Shown here: positions 18,329 through 30,056 of the stretch, piece by piece
Numbering within the stretch: the stretch's first letter is position 1
How the letters are laid out: every line of letters starts with the position of its first letter
Origin: Novosphingobium barchaimii LL02
Lineage (GTDB): Bacteria > Pseudomonadota > Alphaproteobacteria > Sphingomonadales > Sphingomonadaceae
NCBI RefSeq assembly: GCF_001046635.1
Contig: NZ_KQ130452.1
Location: 360,668-424,667, forward strand
Direction: 5' to 3'
Length of the DNA stretch: 64,000 nucleotides
Notes under the pieces: model-generated
Database searches by the model: none
What the model saw: only the letters and a program-made list of their open reading frames with translations
Told to the model about the DNA's origin: nothing
Translations under genes and position numbers: made by a program

Positions 18329-21300
18329 GCGGCGCGGCAACCGTCCACCCGCTGCACGGCAACCAGATGCTTGCGGTCGATCCGCAGGAAACGGTGTGGC
18401 TTTCCGCGTCGGCTGGGACCGGCAAGACGCAGGTGTTGTCCTCGCGCGTGCTGCGGCTTTTGCTGCAACCTAATATCGAGCCTTCTCAAGTTCTGTGCCT
18501 CACGTTCACCAAGGCGGGCGCGACGGAAATGGCTGCCCGCATCAACGGCACTCTGGCCGAATGGGTGCGGCTGGACGACACCGCGCTGGGGATGCGGCTG
18601 GCTGCCATAGGCGCGACCGCCAGCGCAGAGAGCAAGGCGCGGGCGCGCACGCTGTTCGCCTCGGTACTCGACAGCCCGGGCGGGGGGCTTCGGATCGACA
18701 CGATCCATGCCTTCTCGCAGTGGCTGCTGGCGACGTTCCCGCAGGAAGCCGATCTTATCCCCGGCAGCCGCCCGATGGAAGAGCGCGAGCGCGAACTGCT
18801 GGCGCGGCAGGTGCTGGCGGATCTCCTGGTGAATGCGCAGGACGATCCGCTGGGCGATCCGGCTTTGCTGCGAGCGGTGGAGGGGCTGTCGCTGCGGCAT
18901 GGGCCTGACGCCGTGCTCGGGTTCCTGCTGCGCTGCGCCTCCGCGCGCTCGGCATGGTTTGGACCCGGTGGTTGGCAAGCGGGCGATATGCGCGCCAACG
19001 TGCTGCGGCTGGTCGGGCTATCGCCCGAGGCGGACCGTGACTGGCTTGCTGGACAATGTTCGGATGCTGCATTCGACGTCGTATCGCTGCGCCGCTGCAT
19101 GGAGGTGAACCACCAGTGGGGCACCAAGACCGGACTGGGCGCGGTCGATACGATCAGTGAATGGCTGCTTGGCGATGGTGCGCAGCGACTGGCCGGGCTG
19201 GACGCACTGACCGGCGTGTTCCTGACGCAGAAGGGCGAACCTAAGGCGAGCAAGTCTCAGGACAAGATCGACCCTGCCTATGGCGAATACTGCGCCCGCG
19301 TGGTCGAGCGCATCGATGCGATCTGCAGTGCACGGGGCCTGCTGGACCTTGCTGATCGGCTGGTTCCCGCGCTGCGCCTGGGCCGGGCGTTCGCGATTGC
19401 CTGGGACGAGGCGAAGCAACGTGAGGGGCTGATCGATTTCGACGACCAGATCCGCCGCGCCGCCGATCTGCTGGGCAATCGCGATCAGGCGGACTGGATC
19501 CGCTACAAGCTGGACCGGCGCTTTGACCACATCCTCGTCGACGAGGCGCAGGATACCAATGCGGCGCAATGGGATATCATCTTCGCCATGGCGGGCGAGT
19601 TCTGGGCTGGGCTTGGCCAGCATGAGGGGCGCGGGGGTGGCGGCGGCCGCCCTGACGAACTGATGCGCACGCTGTTCGTCGTCGGCGATTACAAACAGGC
19701 GATCTTCCGATTCCAGGGCACCAGCCCCGAGAATTTCCGCCGCGCCGCCGACCGCGTGCGGCGCGAGATGGGCGAGGCCGCGCAGAACGCGCAGATGCTG
19801 CGCAACACCTTTGCGCCGCGCAATCTGCTGGAGCTTGGACTCGACCGTTCCTTCCGTACCGCGCAGACAGTGCTGGATTTCGTGGACGAGGCGATCAGCG
19901 GCATCGGTCACGCAAACTTCGGGCTGGATGTCCCGCCCGGACGGCATGAAGGCCAGGACCGCAAGGGTTACGTTGCGCTGTGGCGGCCGGTCAGTGATAC
20001 TTTGGAAGGCGAGGACGAGGGCGCCGGCGAGGATGACGGCGAAGACGGGACCGCGCCGAACTGGCTTTCGCGGCCCGACCGGCAAATGGCCGAGCGCATC
20101 GCGCTTCAGGTCCGCGAATGGCTCGATCCGCATGGGCCCGGCCTGACGCTGGTCAAAGGTACGCCCCGCCGCGCGGGGGCGGGCGATATCATGGTGCTGG
20201 TGCGCCAGCGCAAGGAACTGGCCGGGCTGATCGTGGCGCGGCTCCATGCGGCAGGGGTGCCGGTCGCAGGCGTCGATCGACTGCGACTGGGGGCGCCGTT
20301 GGCGGTCAAGGATCTGGTTGCGGCGCTGCGTTTTGCCGTGCAGCCGCTCGACGATCTCAACCTTGCAGGTTTGCTGGTGTCGCCGCTGGTGGGGTGGAGC
20401 CAGGAGCAGCTTCTCGCCCATGCCTATCGCCCGAAATACACGGCTTTGTGGGAGCATTTGCGCCGCTCGCGCGAGCCTGAAGTGGCTGCGGTCATGGCGC
20501 AGCTGGTCGATCTCCTCGGGCGCGCCGATTTCAATCCACCGCAGGATTTGCTGCACTGGCTGCTGGTCGGCCCGTGGCAGGGGCGGCGCCGGCTGGTCGC
20601 GCGGCTGGGCACCGAGGCTAACGATCCGATCGACGAACTGCTCAATGCCGCAAAGGCCTATGTCGTCACCGATACGCCCAGCCTTGCGGGCTTTCTTGCG
20701 TGGTTCGATGCCGGCGACGGCGAGCTAAAGCGCGAGGCGGACAATGCCGCAGGTCTGGTGCGGGTGATGACGGTGCATGGCTCAAAAGGCCTGCAGGCGC
20801 CAATCGTCATCCTTGCCGATGCCACCAGCAATCCCGACAACGCGCGTGAACGGGGCATGGACCTGCCCGATCCAGCCAACGAGGCGCGCGTGATCCCCTT
20901 GCCGCCGCTCTCGAAGGACGAGAAGCACGGCCGCATTGCCGCGCATATCGAAAATGCGCGCAGCGCTGACGAGCAGGAGCACTGGCGGCTGCTCTACGTC
21001 GCGATGACGCGCGCCGAGGAAGCGCTGTTTGTGGGCGGCGCACTGGGGCCGAAGGATCGCGAGGGGCCTAGCCCGAAAAGCTGGTATGCGCGTCTGCGCG
21101 ACGTGTTCCCCGTCGGGGCCGAGGTTGCCGATCCGATATGGGGCGCGCGATGCGAGCATGGCGGGTTGGCGGCTTCCACCCCGGTGAAAGCCGCTGCGGC
21201 GCAGCTGGACTTGCGCGATCCGCTGCCGGTCTGGTTGGAGCGCGGACCGCCCGCCGAACCGCGCCCGCCGCGCCCGCTCGCCCCTTCCGCGCTGGGCGAG

Positions 21301-21855
21301 GACGATGCGCCCGATCCGCCGTTCCCGCCGGGAGCGGGGAGCGATGCTGCCCGGCGCGGTACGCTGGTGCATAAACTGCTCGAACGTTTGCCCGAAGTGG
21401 TACCCGATGCGCGCGAAAGCGCCGGTTCGGCCTGGTTGGAGCGCCACGCGGCAGACCTTGGTAACGAGGACCGCGCGGCCATGCTGGGCAGCGCGATGGC
21501 CGTGCTGGGCAACCCTGCATGGGCAGACCTGTTCGCGCCCGACAGCCTTGCCGAAGTGCCGGTGGCGGCGGTCGTGGGCGGGCAGGTGGTTGCCGGTACG
21601 ATCGACCGCCTGGTGATCGAGCCGACGCGCATCCGCGTCGTCGACTACAAAAGCGCGCGCCGTCCGCCCGAAAGTCTGGACAAGGTGCCGAAAGGGGTGC
21701 TGCGCCAGATGGGCGCCTATGCCGCCGCACTGGAAGCGACGTTTCCGGGACGCGACGTGGAGGTGGCGCTGCTCTACACCGCCGTGCCGCTGCTGATCGA
21801 AGTTCCGGCTGAAGTTCTGGCATTGCACAAGCCGGACTTGACGGTGCGCGAGTAA
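18325..21855 (+). CDS. addA: Double-strand break repair helicase AddA
   Basis: 1176 residues from the ATG at 18325 (ATGA overlap with addB). UvrD/Rep-type SF1 helicase: Walker A S-A-S-A-G-T-G-K-T-Q near residue 31, CLTFTKAGATEMAARI, VDEAQDTN (motif II) near residue 410, VGDYKQAIFRFQG and MTVHGSKGLQ. The C-terminal RecB-family nuclease domain has RGTLVHKLLERLP and VVDYKSAR. It is the motor and second nuclease of the AddAB complex. A longer open frame upstream lies inside addB and is not used. Confidence 0.96.
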   Translation: MSGAATVHPLHGNQMLAVDPQETVWLSASAGTGKTQVLSSRVLRLLLQPNIEPSQVLCLTFTKAGATEMAARINGTLAEWVRLDDTALGMRLAAIGATASAESKARARTLFASVLDSPGGGLRIDTIHAFSQWLLATFPQEADLIPGSRPMEERERELLARQVLADLLVNAQDDPLGDPALLRAVEGLSLRHGPDAVLGFLLRCASARSAWFGPGGWQAGDMRANVLRLVGLSPEADRDWLAGQCSDAAFDVVSLRRCMEVNHQWGTKTGLGAVDTISEWLLGDGAQRLAGLDALTGVFLTQKGEPKASKSQDKIDPAYGEYCARVVERIDAICSARGLLDLADRLVPALRLGRAFAIAWDEAKQREGLIDFDDQIRRAADLLGNRDQADWIRYKLDRRFDHILVDEAQDTNAAQWDIIFAMAGEFWAGLGQHEGRGGGGGRPDELMRTLFVVGDYKQAIFRFQGTSPENFRRAADRVRREMGEAAQNAQMLRNTFAPRNLLELGLDRSFRTAQTVLDFVDEAISGIGHANFGLDVPPGRHEGQDRKGYVALWRPVSDTLEGEDEGAGEDDGEDGTAPNWLSRPDRQMAERIALQVREWLDPHGPGLTLVKGTPRRAGAGDIMVLVRQRKELAGLIVARLHAAGVPVAGVDRLRLGAPLAVKDLVAALRFAVQPLDDLNLAGLLVSPLVGWSQEQLLAHAYRPKYTALWEHLRRSREPEVAAVMAQLVDLLGRADFNPPQDLLHWLLVGPWQGRRRLVARLGTEANDPIDELLNAAKAYVVTDTPSLAGFLAWFDAGDGELKREADNAAGLVRVMTVHGSKGLQAPIVILADATSNPDNARERGMDLPDPANEARVIPLPPLSKDEKHGRIAAHIENARSADEQEHWRLLYVAMTRAEEALFVGGALGPKDREGPSPKSWYARLRDVFPVGAEVADPIWGARCEHGGLAASTPVKAAAAQLDLRDPLPVWLERGPPAEPRPPRPLAPSALGEDDAPDPPFPPGAGSDAARRGTLVHKLLERLPEVVPDARESAGSAWLERHAADLGNEDRAAMLGSAMAVLGNPAWADLFAPDSLAEVPVAAVVGGQVVAGTIDRLVIEPTRIRVVDYKSARRPPESLDKVPKGVLRQMGAYAAALEATFPGRDVEVALLYTAVPLLIEVPAEVLALHKPDLTVRE

Positions 21856-21946
21856 AGCTTTCATGCGCGCGGCGTTGCGTCCCCGCGTTTCATCCCTAGA
21901 TTGCGCATCAGCCTATTCCCCCGACCCATTTCCCAGGAGCTATTCG

Positions 21947-22267
21947 ATGTCCACCATTGCCGTTACCGACGCCAGCTTCGAGGACGACGTCCTCAAGTCC
22001 GACAAGCCCGTCCTCGTGGATTTCTGGGCCGACTGGTGCGGTCCGTGCAAAATGATCGGCCCGGCTCTCGAAGAGATCGGCGAGGAACTGGCCGACAAGG
22101 TGATCATCGCCAAGATGGACATCATGGCCAACACCGGCATTCCGGCGCAGATCGGCGTCAAGTCGATCCCGCTGCTGGTGCTGTTCAAGGACGGTCAGCC
22201 GGTCGCGCAGAAGCTGGGCGCTGCGCCCAAGAACGCGCTCAAGGGCTGGCTCGAAGCCGAGCTTTGA
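21947..22267 (+). CDS. trxA: Thioredoxin 1
   Basis: 106 residues with the redox motif W-A-D-W-C-G-P-C-K near residues 27-35, the cis-proline segment KSIPLLVLFKDG, and an ATG at 21947 with AGGAG upstream. General dithiol reductant of the cytosol. It follows addA by 91 bases, an order frequent in alphaproteobacteria, and probably has its own promoter in that gap. A strong terminator follows. Confidence 0.97.
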   Translation: MSTIAVTDASFEDDVLKSDKPVLVDFWADWCGPCKMIGPALEEIGEELADKVIIAKMDIMANTGIPAQIGVKSIPLLVLFKDGQPVAQKLGAAPKNALKGWLEAEL

Positions 22268-22290
22268 TCGGCTGAGTTTCCTAGGTTTGA

Positions 22291-22323
22291 AAACCCCGTC
22301 GCAGCAATGCGGCGGGGTTTTTC
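22291..22323. terminator. Bidirectional terminator between trxA and the phosphatase operon
   Basis: A 10-bp stem (ACCCCGTCGC / GCGGCGGGGT, one G-U pair) is flanked by AAAA on the left and TTTTTC on the right. It can therefore end both the plus-strand trxA transcript and the convergent minus-strand operon. Confidence 0.85.
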
Positions 22324-22361
22324 TTTGGCTTGAAAGCCCTCATCTGAAGAGAAGGTAGGCG

Positions 22362-23171
22362 TCAGCCGATTTTAGCGACGATCTTTGCGAAGTCGTCCCA
22401 CAGCGACGGGCTGGAGGCGCCGATGAGGTCGCGGCGTTCGTATTCGTCGGCGCGGTATGCGCTGCCGTCGGGGCGGGCAGCCTTGCCGCCGGCCTCGTTC
22501 AGCAGCAGCACGCCCGCCGCGTGGTCCCAGGGCAGCGTGCGGTTGAACACCGATATGTCGTTGGTGCCCAGCAGCAGGCGCGGGTACTGTTCGGCAGCAC
22601 AGCGCGGGATGTCGACAAGGCGGTAGTGCGGGGCGATGTGGGTGAGCACTTTCTCGCGCGCGCCTTCATCGAGGAAGATCGTCGAGATGGCCGCGATCGG
22701 CGTGCTTTCGCCAGTGGTGCGGGCGGTGATCCGCTCTCCGTTGATCCAGGCCCCGGTGCCCAGGCCGGCATGGCAGAACCGGCCGCTGAGGCAGTCGAGT
22801 ATCCAGCCGCCGAGAATTTCGCCCCGGTCCGCCAGCGCCACGATCACGCCAAAGGGCGGCTTGCCGGCGGCGAAGTTGTTGGTGCCGTCCACCGGATCGA
22901 CGATCCAGCACAGGCCATCTTTCAGGCGCTCCATCACGGAGGCGTCCTCGAACACGGCTTCCTCGCCGACCACCGCCGCTTCGGGCAGCAGGGCGGAAAG
23001 GCGCTGCGTCAGCAGGGCTTCGGCTTCGCGGTCAGCTATGGTGACGACGTCGTCCACCGCCTTGTTGTCGATCTCGCTGGCGGCAAGCGACTGGTAGTGC
23101 GGCAGGATCGCACGCTCGCTCGCCTCGCGCATGATGGCTTCGACGGCGGCGTGGAGGGCGGGCGTTATCAC
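22362..23171 (-). CDS. Inositol-monophosphatase-family phosphatase
   Basis: 269 residues. The metal-binding motifs of the family are clear: GEEA near residue 69, WIVDPVDGTNNF near residue 85, and the C-terminal WDHAAGVLLLNEAGG. Enzymes of this fold hydrolyse inositol-phosphate, histidinol-phosphate or 3'-phosphoadenosine phosphates; the sequence alone does not fix which. I place the start at a GTG at 23171, which overlaps the GST stop (GTGA). The frame runs much further upstream, but only as a shadow of the GST gene. Last gene of the argJ-GST-phosphatase operon. Confidence 0.88.
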   Translation of the reverse strand: MITPALHAAVEAIMREASERAILPHYQSLAASEIDNKAVDDVVTIADREAEALLTQRLSALLPEAAVVGEEAVFEDASVMERLKDGLCWIVDPVDGTNNFAAGKPPFGVIVALADRGEILGGWILDCLSGRFCHAGLGTGAWINGERITARTTGESTPIAAISTIFLDEGAREKVLTHIAPHYRLVDIPRCAAEQYPRLLLGTNDISVFNRTLPWDHAAGVLLLNEAGGKAARPDGSAYRADEYERRDLIGASSPSLWDDFAKIVAKIG

Positions 23172-23791
23172 GTCAGCGGGATCATCACTTGGGCGGCGAA
23201 GCCAGGGCGCTTGCACAGCCGCGTGTACCAATCGGTCACGGCGGCGAATTCGGGCTTTTCGAAGGGCAGGCTGAACCAGGTATAGGCGTAGACGCCCATG
23301 GGAATGTCGCCGATGCCGAAGGTGTCGCCCGACAGCCAGGGCTTTCCCGAAAGGTACTTGTCCAGCACAGCCATGTGGCGGGCGCAGGCGGCGACGCCCG
23401 TGGCGATAGCTTCGTGGTTCCAGTCTTCGCGCGGGGTGCGGGCGTGGCTGAGGAAAGGCACGCGCTGCGCCTCGGCATAAGCGAATTGCCAATCCATCCA
23501 GCGGTCGGCCAGTGCGCGGTCGATGGGATCGCGCGGGAACCAGCGCTCTCCGCCGTATTCGGCTGCCATGTAGCGCAGGATCGCGTTCGATTCCCACAGT
23601 ACGACCTTGCCATCCTCGATCATCGGGATCAGGCGGTTTGGATTCTTGACGAGATAGTCTTCGGTATAGCCGAACTGGCCGCCGATATCATTACGCACAT
23701 ATTTGAGGCCCAGTTCCTCGGCGAACCAGGCGACTTTCTTGACATTGTGGGAGTTCAGCCGCCCCCAGAGCGTGAATATGGGAGAGGCCAT
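23168..23791 (-). CDS. Glutathione S-transferase family protein
   Basis: 207 residues from the ATG at 23791, with GGAG 6 bases upstream. The N-terminal thioredoxin-like domain includes the NPNRLIPMIEDG cis-proline segment and WESNAILRYMA, the glutathione-binding ESxAIxRY motif. An all-helical C-terminal domain follows. Cytosolic; substrate unknown. It starts just past the argJ stop and overlaps the phosphatase gene, so the three are co-transcribed. An ATG 7 codons earlier would overlap argJ and has a poorer ribosome site. Confidence 0.92.
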   Translation of the reverse strand: MASPIFTLWGRLNSHNVKKVAWFAEELGLKYVRNDIGGQFGYTEDYLVKNPNRLIPMIEDGKVVLWESNAILRYMAAEYGGERWFPRDPIDRALADRWMDWQFAYAEAQRVPFLSHARTPREDWNHEAIATGVAACARHMAVLDKYLSGKPWLSGDTFGIGDIPMGVYAYTWFSLPFEKPEFAAVTDWYTRLCKRPGFAAQVMIPLT

Positions 23792-23792
23792 G

Positions 23793-25019
23793 TCAGCTCC
23801 GGTAATCGGCATTGATCGAGATGTAGCCGTGGGTCAGGTCGCAGGTCCACACGGTAGCGCTGCCGTCGCCAAGGCCCAGGTCGACCTCGATCGAGATGTC
23901 GTGGCCCTTGAGGTGCGCGGCCACGGGGGCCTCGTCGTAATCGGCCAGGGGCACGCCCTCGCGTGCCGCCCAGGTGCCGCCGAAGCCGATCGAGAGCTTG
24001 TCGCGGTCGGCCGGTTCCCCTGCCTTGCCCACCGCCATGACGACGCGGCCCCAATTGGCGTCCTCGCCCGCGATGGCGGTCTTGACCAGCGGCGAGTTGG
24101 CGATGGCCATGCCGACTTTGCGGGCGCTCTCATCCGAGACGGCACCGGTGACGGCTACGGCGATGAACTTTTGCGCACCTTCGCCGTCGCGCACGACGAG
24201 GTGGGCAAGCTGGCGACACACGTCATGGACGGCAGCGGCGAAAGCATGGGCGCCATCGCTCTGGAATGAGGTGAGCGGGGCATTGCCTGCCTTGCCGGTG
24301 GCAAACGCCAGTACGGTGTCGCTGGTGGACGTATCCGAATCGACGGTGATGCACGAGAAAGTGCGCAGGTTTGCGGCGGAAAGGCAGGCCTGCAGGAACG
24401 CCGGCTCCACCGCTGCGTCAGTGAACAGATAGCCGAGCATCGTCGCCATATCCGGCGCGATCATGCCCGAGCCCTTGATGATGGCGCTGATCGTGACCTT
24501 GGTATCGCCGATCATCGCCGTTGCCGCCGCGCCCTTGGCGAAAGTATCGGTGGTGGCGATGGTGTTGGCGGCGTCTTCCCAGGTGCAGGGCTGGGCGGTG
24601 AGCGCCTTTTCAACGCCTTCGCGTGCCTTGTCTTTGGGCAGCGGCACGCCAATCACACCGGTCGAGGAGACGAAGACCTGCTCACGCGGAGCACCGATGT
24701 GGGCGGCAACCTGGTCCATGATCTGCTCCACCGCCTCGCGGCCACGGTAGCCGGTGAAGGCGTTGGAGTTACCCGCGTTAACCACCAATGCACGGGCACG
24801 CCCTTGAACTATGTTGTCGCGGCCCAGTTCTACCTCGCTCGAACAACACAGGTTCTTTGTAAAGACGCCCGCGACGGCGGTGCCTGCCTCAAACGTGACA
24901 TAGGTGAGGTCGCAGCGGCCCCAGTCCTTGTAACCGGCGCGCACGACATGCGGCGTCACCCCCGCGATCGCGGGCAGGGCGGGGAAGGGCGAGGCGAGCG
25001 GGGAGACGGGGTAGGCCAT
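23793..25019 (-). CDS. argJ: Bifunctional ornithine acetyltransferase / N-acetylglutamate synthase
   Basis: 408 residues from the ATG at 25019. ArgJ transfers the acetyl group from N-acetylornithine to glutamate in cyclic arginine biosynthesis, and bifunctional forms also use acetyl-CoA. The self-cleavage site M-A-T-M-L-G, whose Thr becomes the nucleophile, is at about residue 190 and gives alpha and beta chains. SSTGVIGVPLP and NSFTGYRG-like (NAFTGYRG) motifs support the family. The last residues ISINADYRS are typical. First gene of the minus-strand operon. Confidence 0.96.
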   Translation of the reverse strand: MAYPVSPLASPFPALPAIAGVTPHVVRAGYKDWGRCDLTYVTFEAGTAVAGVFTKNLCCSSEVELGRDNIVQGRARALVVNAGNSNAFTGYRGREAVEQIMDQVAAHIGAPREQVFVSSTGVIGVPLPKDKAREGVEKALTAQPCTWEDAANTIATTDTFAKGAAATAMIGDTKVTISAIIKGSGMIAPDMATMLGYLFTDAAVEPAFLQACLSAANLRTFSCITVDSDTSTSDTVLAFATGKAGNAPLTSFQSDGAHAFAAAVHDVCRQLAHLVVRDGEGAQKFIAVAVTGAVSDESARKVGMAIANSPLVKTAIAGEDANWGRVVMAVGKAGEPADRDKLSIGFGGTWAAREGVPLADYDEAPVAAHLKGHDISIEVDLGLGDGSATVWTCDLTHGYISINADYRS

Positions 25020-25051
25020 AATCCAAGCGACTAGCGCATGGTTATGACAGG

Positions 25052-26079
25052 TCAAGCGTCGGCAAGCGGAACCGGTACGGGCCTGCGGGCCGCTTGTTTG
25101 CGTGAGGAGGCACAGGCGAGAGCAGCGGAAACGATAAAAGCTGCGAAGATGCCGATGAAGCGGCCCTGCTCGCCGCCGCCAAACCTGTCTGACAGCATCA
25201 GGATCGGGAAATGCACCGCGTATAGCGGGAAAGATATCGCTCCGAGCGCTTCCAGGATGCGCTCTCCCGATAACGGCGGGACTGCGCAGGCGGCGATCCA
25301 GAACAAGGCGGGGAAGACCATGGTGATGACGATGACATCGCCGGCCCAGGGCGCGAGCGGCAGAAATGGAATGACGATGACGATGGGCACCGGCAGTAAC
25401 AGGGCGATGCGCCAGTCCAGCAGCGGTGTCGGCCGGCGTTCGCGCCAGATGCGGGCAAGGACGATGCCCAGCGTATAGGACCAGCCCGCCCGCAGCACGC
25501 CAGTCGGCAACGGCGCGATCCCGGCGCCCAGATCGCCGTGCCCGGCGCGCGCCATCATTACCGCCATGCCCAGCGCGCAGGCACAGGCCAGTATCAGCAG
25601 CCGCGCACTTGTCATACGGTGCAGCCAGCGCGCGTGGACGGCGTTGGCAGCCAATTCGATCATCAGCGACCATTGTGGCGGGTTAAGCGGGAACATGGTG
25701 GCCATCGGCAGCGGAATCATTGCAGCAGATACCACAAGGGCAAGAACGCAGGCGATGAGGGGATAGTCGCCCCCCAGCATGGCGAGAAATCCTGTGACGC
25801 TGCCCACCGCGACCATAGGCAGGAACCGGCGCAGGCGCTGGCGCAGGAATGGCGTTGCCGCCAGTCCGCCGGCAAAGCGCGCCTCGAAAGCCAGTGTCAG
25901 CACGAAGCCGGACAGCAGGAAGAACAGATCGACGAACAGATACCCTCGCGAGAAGGCGTGGCCGGCGCCGCTCAACTGGGCATGGAACAGTACCACGCCG
26001 ATCGCGGCGACGCCGCGCAGCCCAGCCCGTCGAGCAGGACAAGCCGCGCGGGGCGTTCAGGTCTGTCGGTTGCCGCCAT
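25052..26079 (-). pseudogene. Acyltransferase-3 (OafA/YrhL-type) gene with a 5-bp frameshift near the N-terminus
   Basis: From ATG 26079 the frame encodes about 19 residues ending LVLLDGL. The rest of the protein (RGVAAIGVVLFHAQLSG, then GYLFVDLFFLLSGFVL and about eight more membrane segments) lies in another frame. Removing one copy of a tandem 5-base repeat (AGCCC AGCCC on the plus strand, 26019-26028) restores the family signature L-D-G-L-R-G-V-A-A-I with the catalytic F-H-A. The downstream open frame could start only at a GTG at 25996, losing most of the first helix. Such proteins O-acylate sugars in the membrane. Either the gene is inactive, it is switched by slippage, or the assembly has an error. 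It is separate from argJ (32-base gap). Confidence 0.75.
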
Positions 26080-26154
26080 GTTCATGCGCCGGGTCTAACC
26101 GCAACAAGGTAAACATGCGGTAAGCGTAGCCTGCGTCTTTCGGCGCCCCCCGTG

Positions 26155-26478
26155 ATGTTGCCGGTGGACAGGCCGCATCGCCGCCCTTATCTGCTCTGCA
26201 TGGCTCATCGCCTGCTCTTGACCCTGCTTGCCCTGCTGACGGGCCTTGCCGCGCAGATCGGCCCTGCCGACGCGTGTGCGTCGCGGGTGGCGAGTGTGCA
26301 GGTGGCGGCGCTGCGCGAAGTTTCTGCGATCAAGGCGCCCCGCGCGCCTGCCGCATTGGCGCAATTGCCCGAACCGGGCCTGCGCAATACCCGGCTCCAT
26401 GCCCCGCTGCGTATGGCCGTGCCGGTTCAAGTTGCCGTGGCGACAGTCCTCACCGGGATAGACCGCGCGCGCGAATAA
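26155..26478 (+). CDS. Small exported protein directly upstream of secA
   Basis: About 107 residues from ATG 26155 (a GTG precedes it), or 92 from ATG 26200. From the second Met there is a clear signal peptide: basic HR, then [14 protein letters not shown] and a cleavage site near ADA-C. The remainder is Ala/Val/Pro-rich with the segment [16 protein letters not shown] around residues 61-76. The gene ends 115 bases before secA on the same strand. A Sec-targeted small protein in this position recalls SecM, whose stalled translation controls secA in enterobacteria. RAPA resembles the R-A-P-P/G cores of ApdP/ApdA arrest peptides, but it lies mid-protein rather than at the extreme C-terminus. Ribosome sites are weak for both starts. 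Function is inferred only. Confidence 0.55.
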   Translation: MLPVDRPHRRPYLLCMAHRLLLTLLALLTGLAAQIGPADACASRVASVQVAALREVSAIKAPRAPAALAQLPEPGLRNTRLHAPLRMAVPVQVAVATVLTGIDRARE

Positions 26479-26593
26479 CGCGCGGCGCCTGCAACTCTTC
26501 GCTTTCTCGCGAGCTTCTGACGCGCCCGGGCCATGCCCCGGCTGCGCGCACCTTCGATCTTTACGCATTCACGAAAAACAGGGGTCACCCGCC

Positions 26594-29353
<2,760 letters not shown>

Positions 29354-29370
29354 AAATACCGAGTTGAATG

Positions 29371-29411
29371 AAAAGGCGCCGCCCCTGCTTCCGCCGGGCG
29401 GCGCCTTTTTT
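29371..29411 (+). terminator. secA terminator
   Basis: A 10-bp stem (GGCGCCGCCC / GGGCGGCGCC) is followed by six T, with an A tract on the left. The next 217 bases to 29628 show nothing recognisable. Confidence 0.88.
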
Positions 29412-29628
29412 AATGAATGAGCCCCTACGGTGGAAGCAGCAGAGTGAGCTCATGATGGATATGCGATCGGCCGCGAGCATCGCCGTGCTGGCATTCGGGA
29501 TAACCTGATCCGTCGCACGGCTGTCAGCGGCAATGCGGATTTTGCCGGCACATTGCGATGAAGGATATCCGCGCTAACCTCCGCCCAGCCCTCTAACCGC
29601 AATCAGTGCAGGGGCTGCAATCCTTAGA

Positions 29629-30045
29629 TCAGCAGGCCGGGACCAATCCTGCCTCGATCGCGGCGCGGACGCCTTCGGGCCACTCGACCGGGCGGTGGCT
29701 AACGAGGTCCATGCAGACCAGCACGACCTGCGCGCGCAAGCGTTCGCGCCCTTCGCCGGTGAACACAATGGAAATTCCGCAGGAAGTGCGGCCCAGGCGC
29801 TGGGGCGTGATGGTGATCTCAAGCCGGTCGCCAAGGCGGCTAGGCGAGACGAACTCGGTCTCCAGCTTCACGGTCGGCACGCCGATATCGTGCTTGAGAT
29901 GCATAGCCGCGAAATCGAGGCCCAGATCCTGCTCGAACCAATCCTCGACCGCACCGTTCAGCATCTCGAAGTAGCGCGGGTAGAAGACGATTCCCGCTGG
30001 ATCGACATCGGCGAAGCGCACCTGGGCGCGGGTGGTGAAGGGCAT
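29629..30045 (-). CDS. Hot-dog acyl-CoA thioesterase (4-hydroxybenzoyl-CoA thioesterase type)
   Basis: 138 residues. The motif V-R-F-A-D-V-D-P-A-G-I-V-F-Y-P-R-Y-F at residues 9-26 carries the catalytic Asp of the 4HBT/YbgC group. Likely hydrolyses an aryl- or acyl-CoA ester in the cytosol. It starts 11 bases after the marR gene and appears to be the last gene of the transcript that begins with the fused monooxygenase at 32954. That context suggests a job in releasing an aromatic or ring-derived acid from CoA, or in salvaging CoA when the pathway stalls. Confidence 0.88.
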   Translation of the reverse strand: MPFTTRAQVRFADVDPAGIVFYPRYFEMLNGAVEDWFEQDLGLDFAAMHLKHDIGVPTVKLETEFVSPSRLGDRLEITITPQRLGRTSCGISIVFTGEGRERLRAQVVLVCMDLVSHRPVEWPEGVRAAIEAGLVPAC

Positions 30046-30056
30046 CTTGGACTATC

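Noticed and set aside
19018-20556. A 512-codon minus-strand frame inside addA
   Set aside because: Shadow of the addA reading frame; composition is compositional mirror and no family resemblance is seen.
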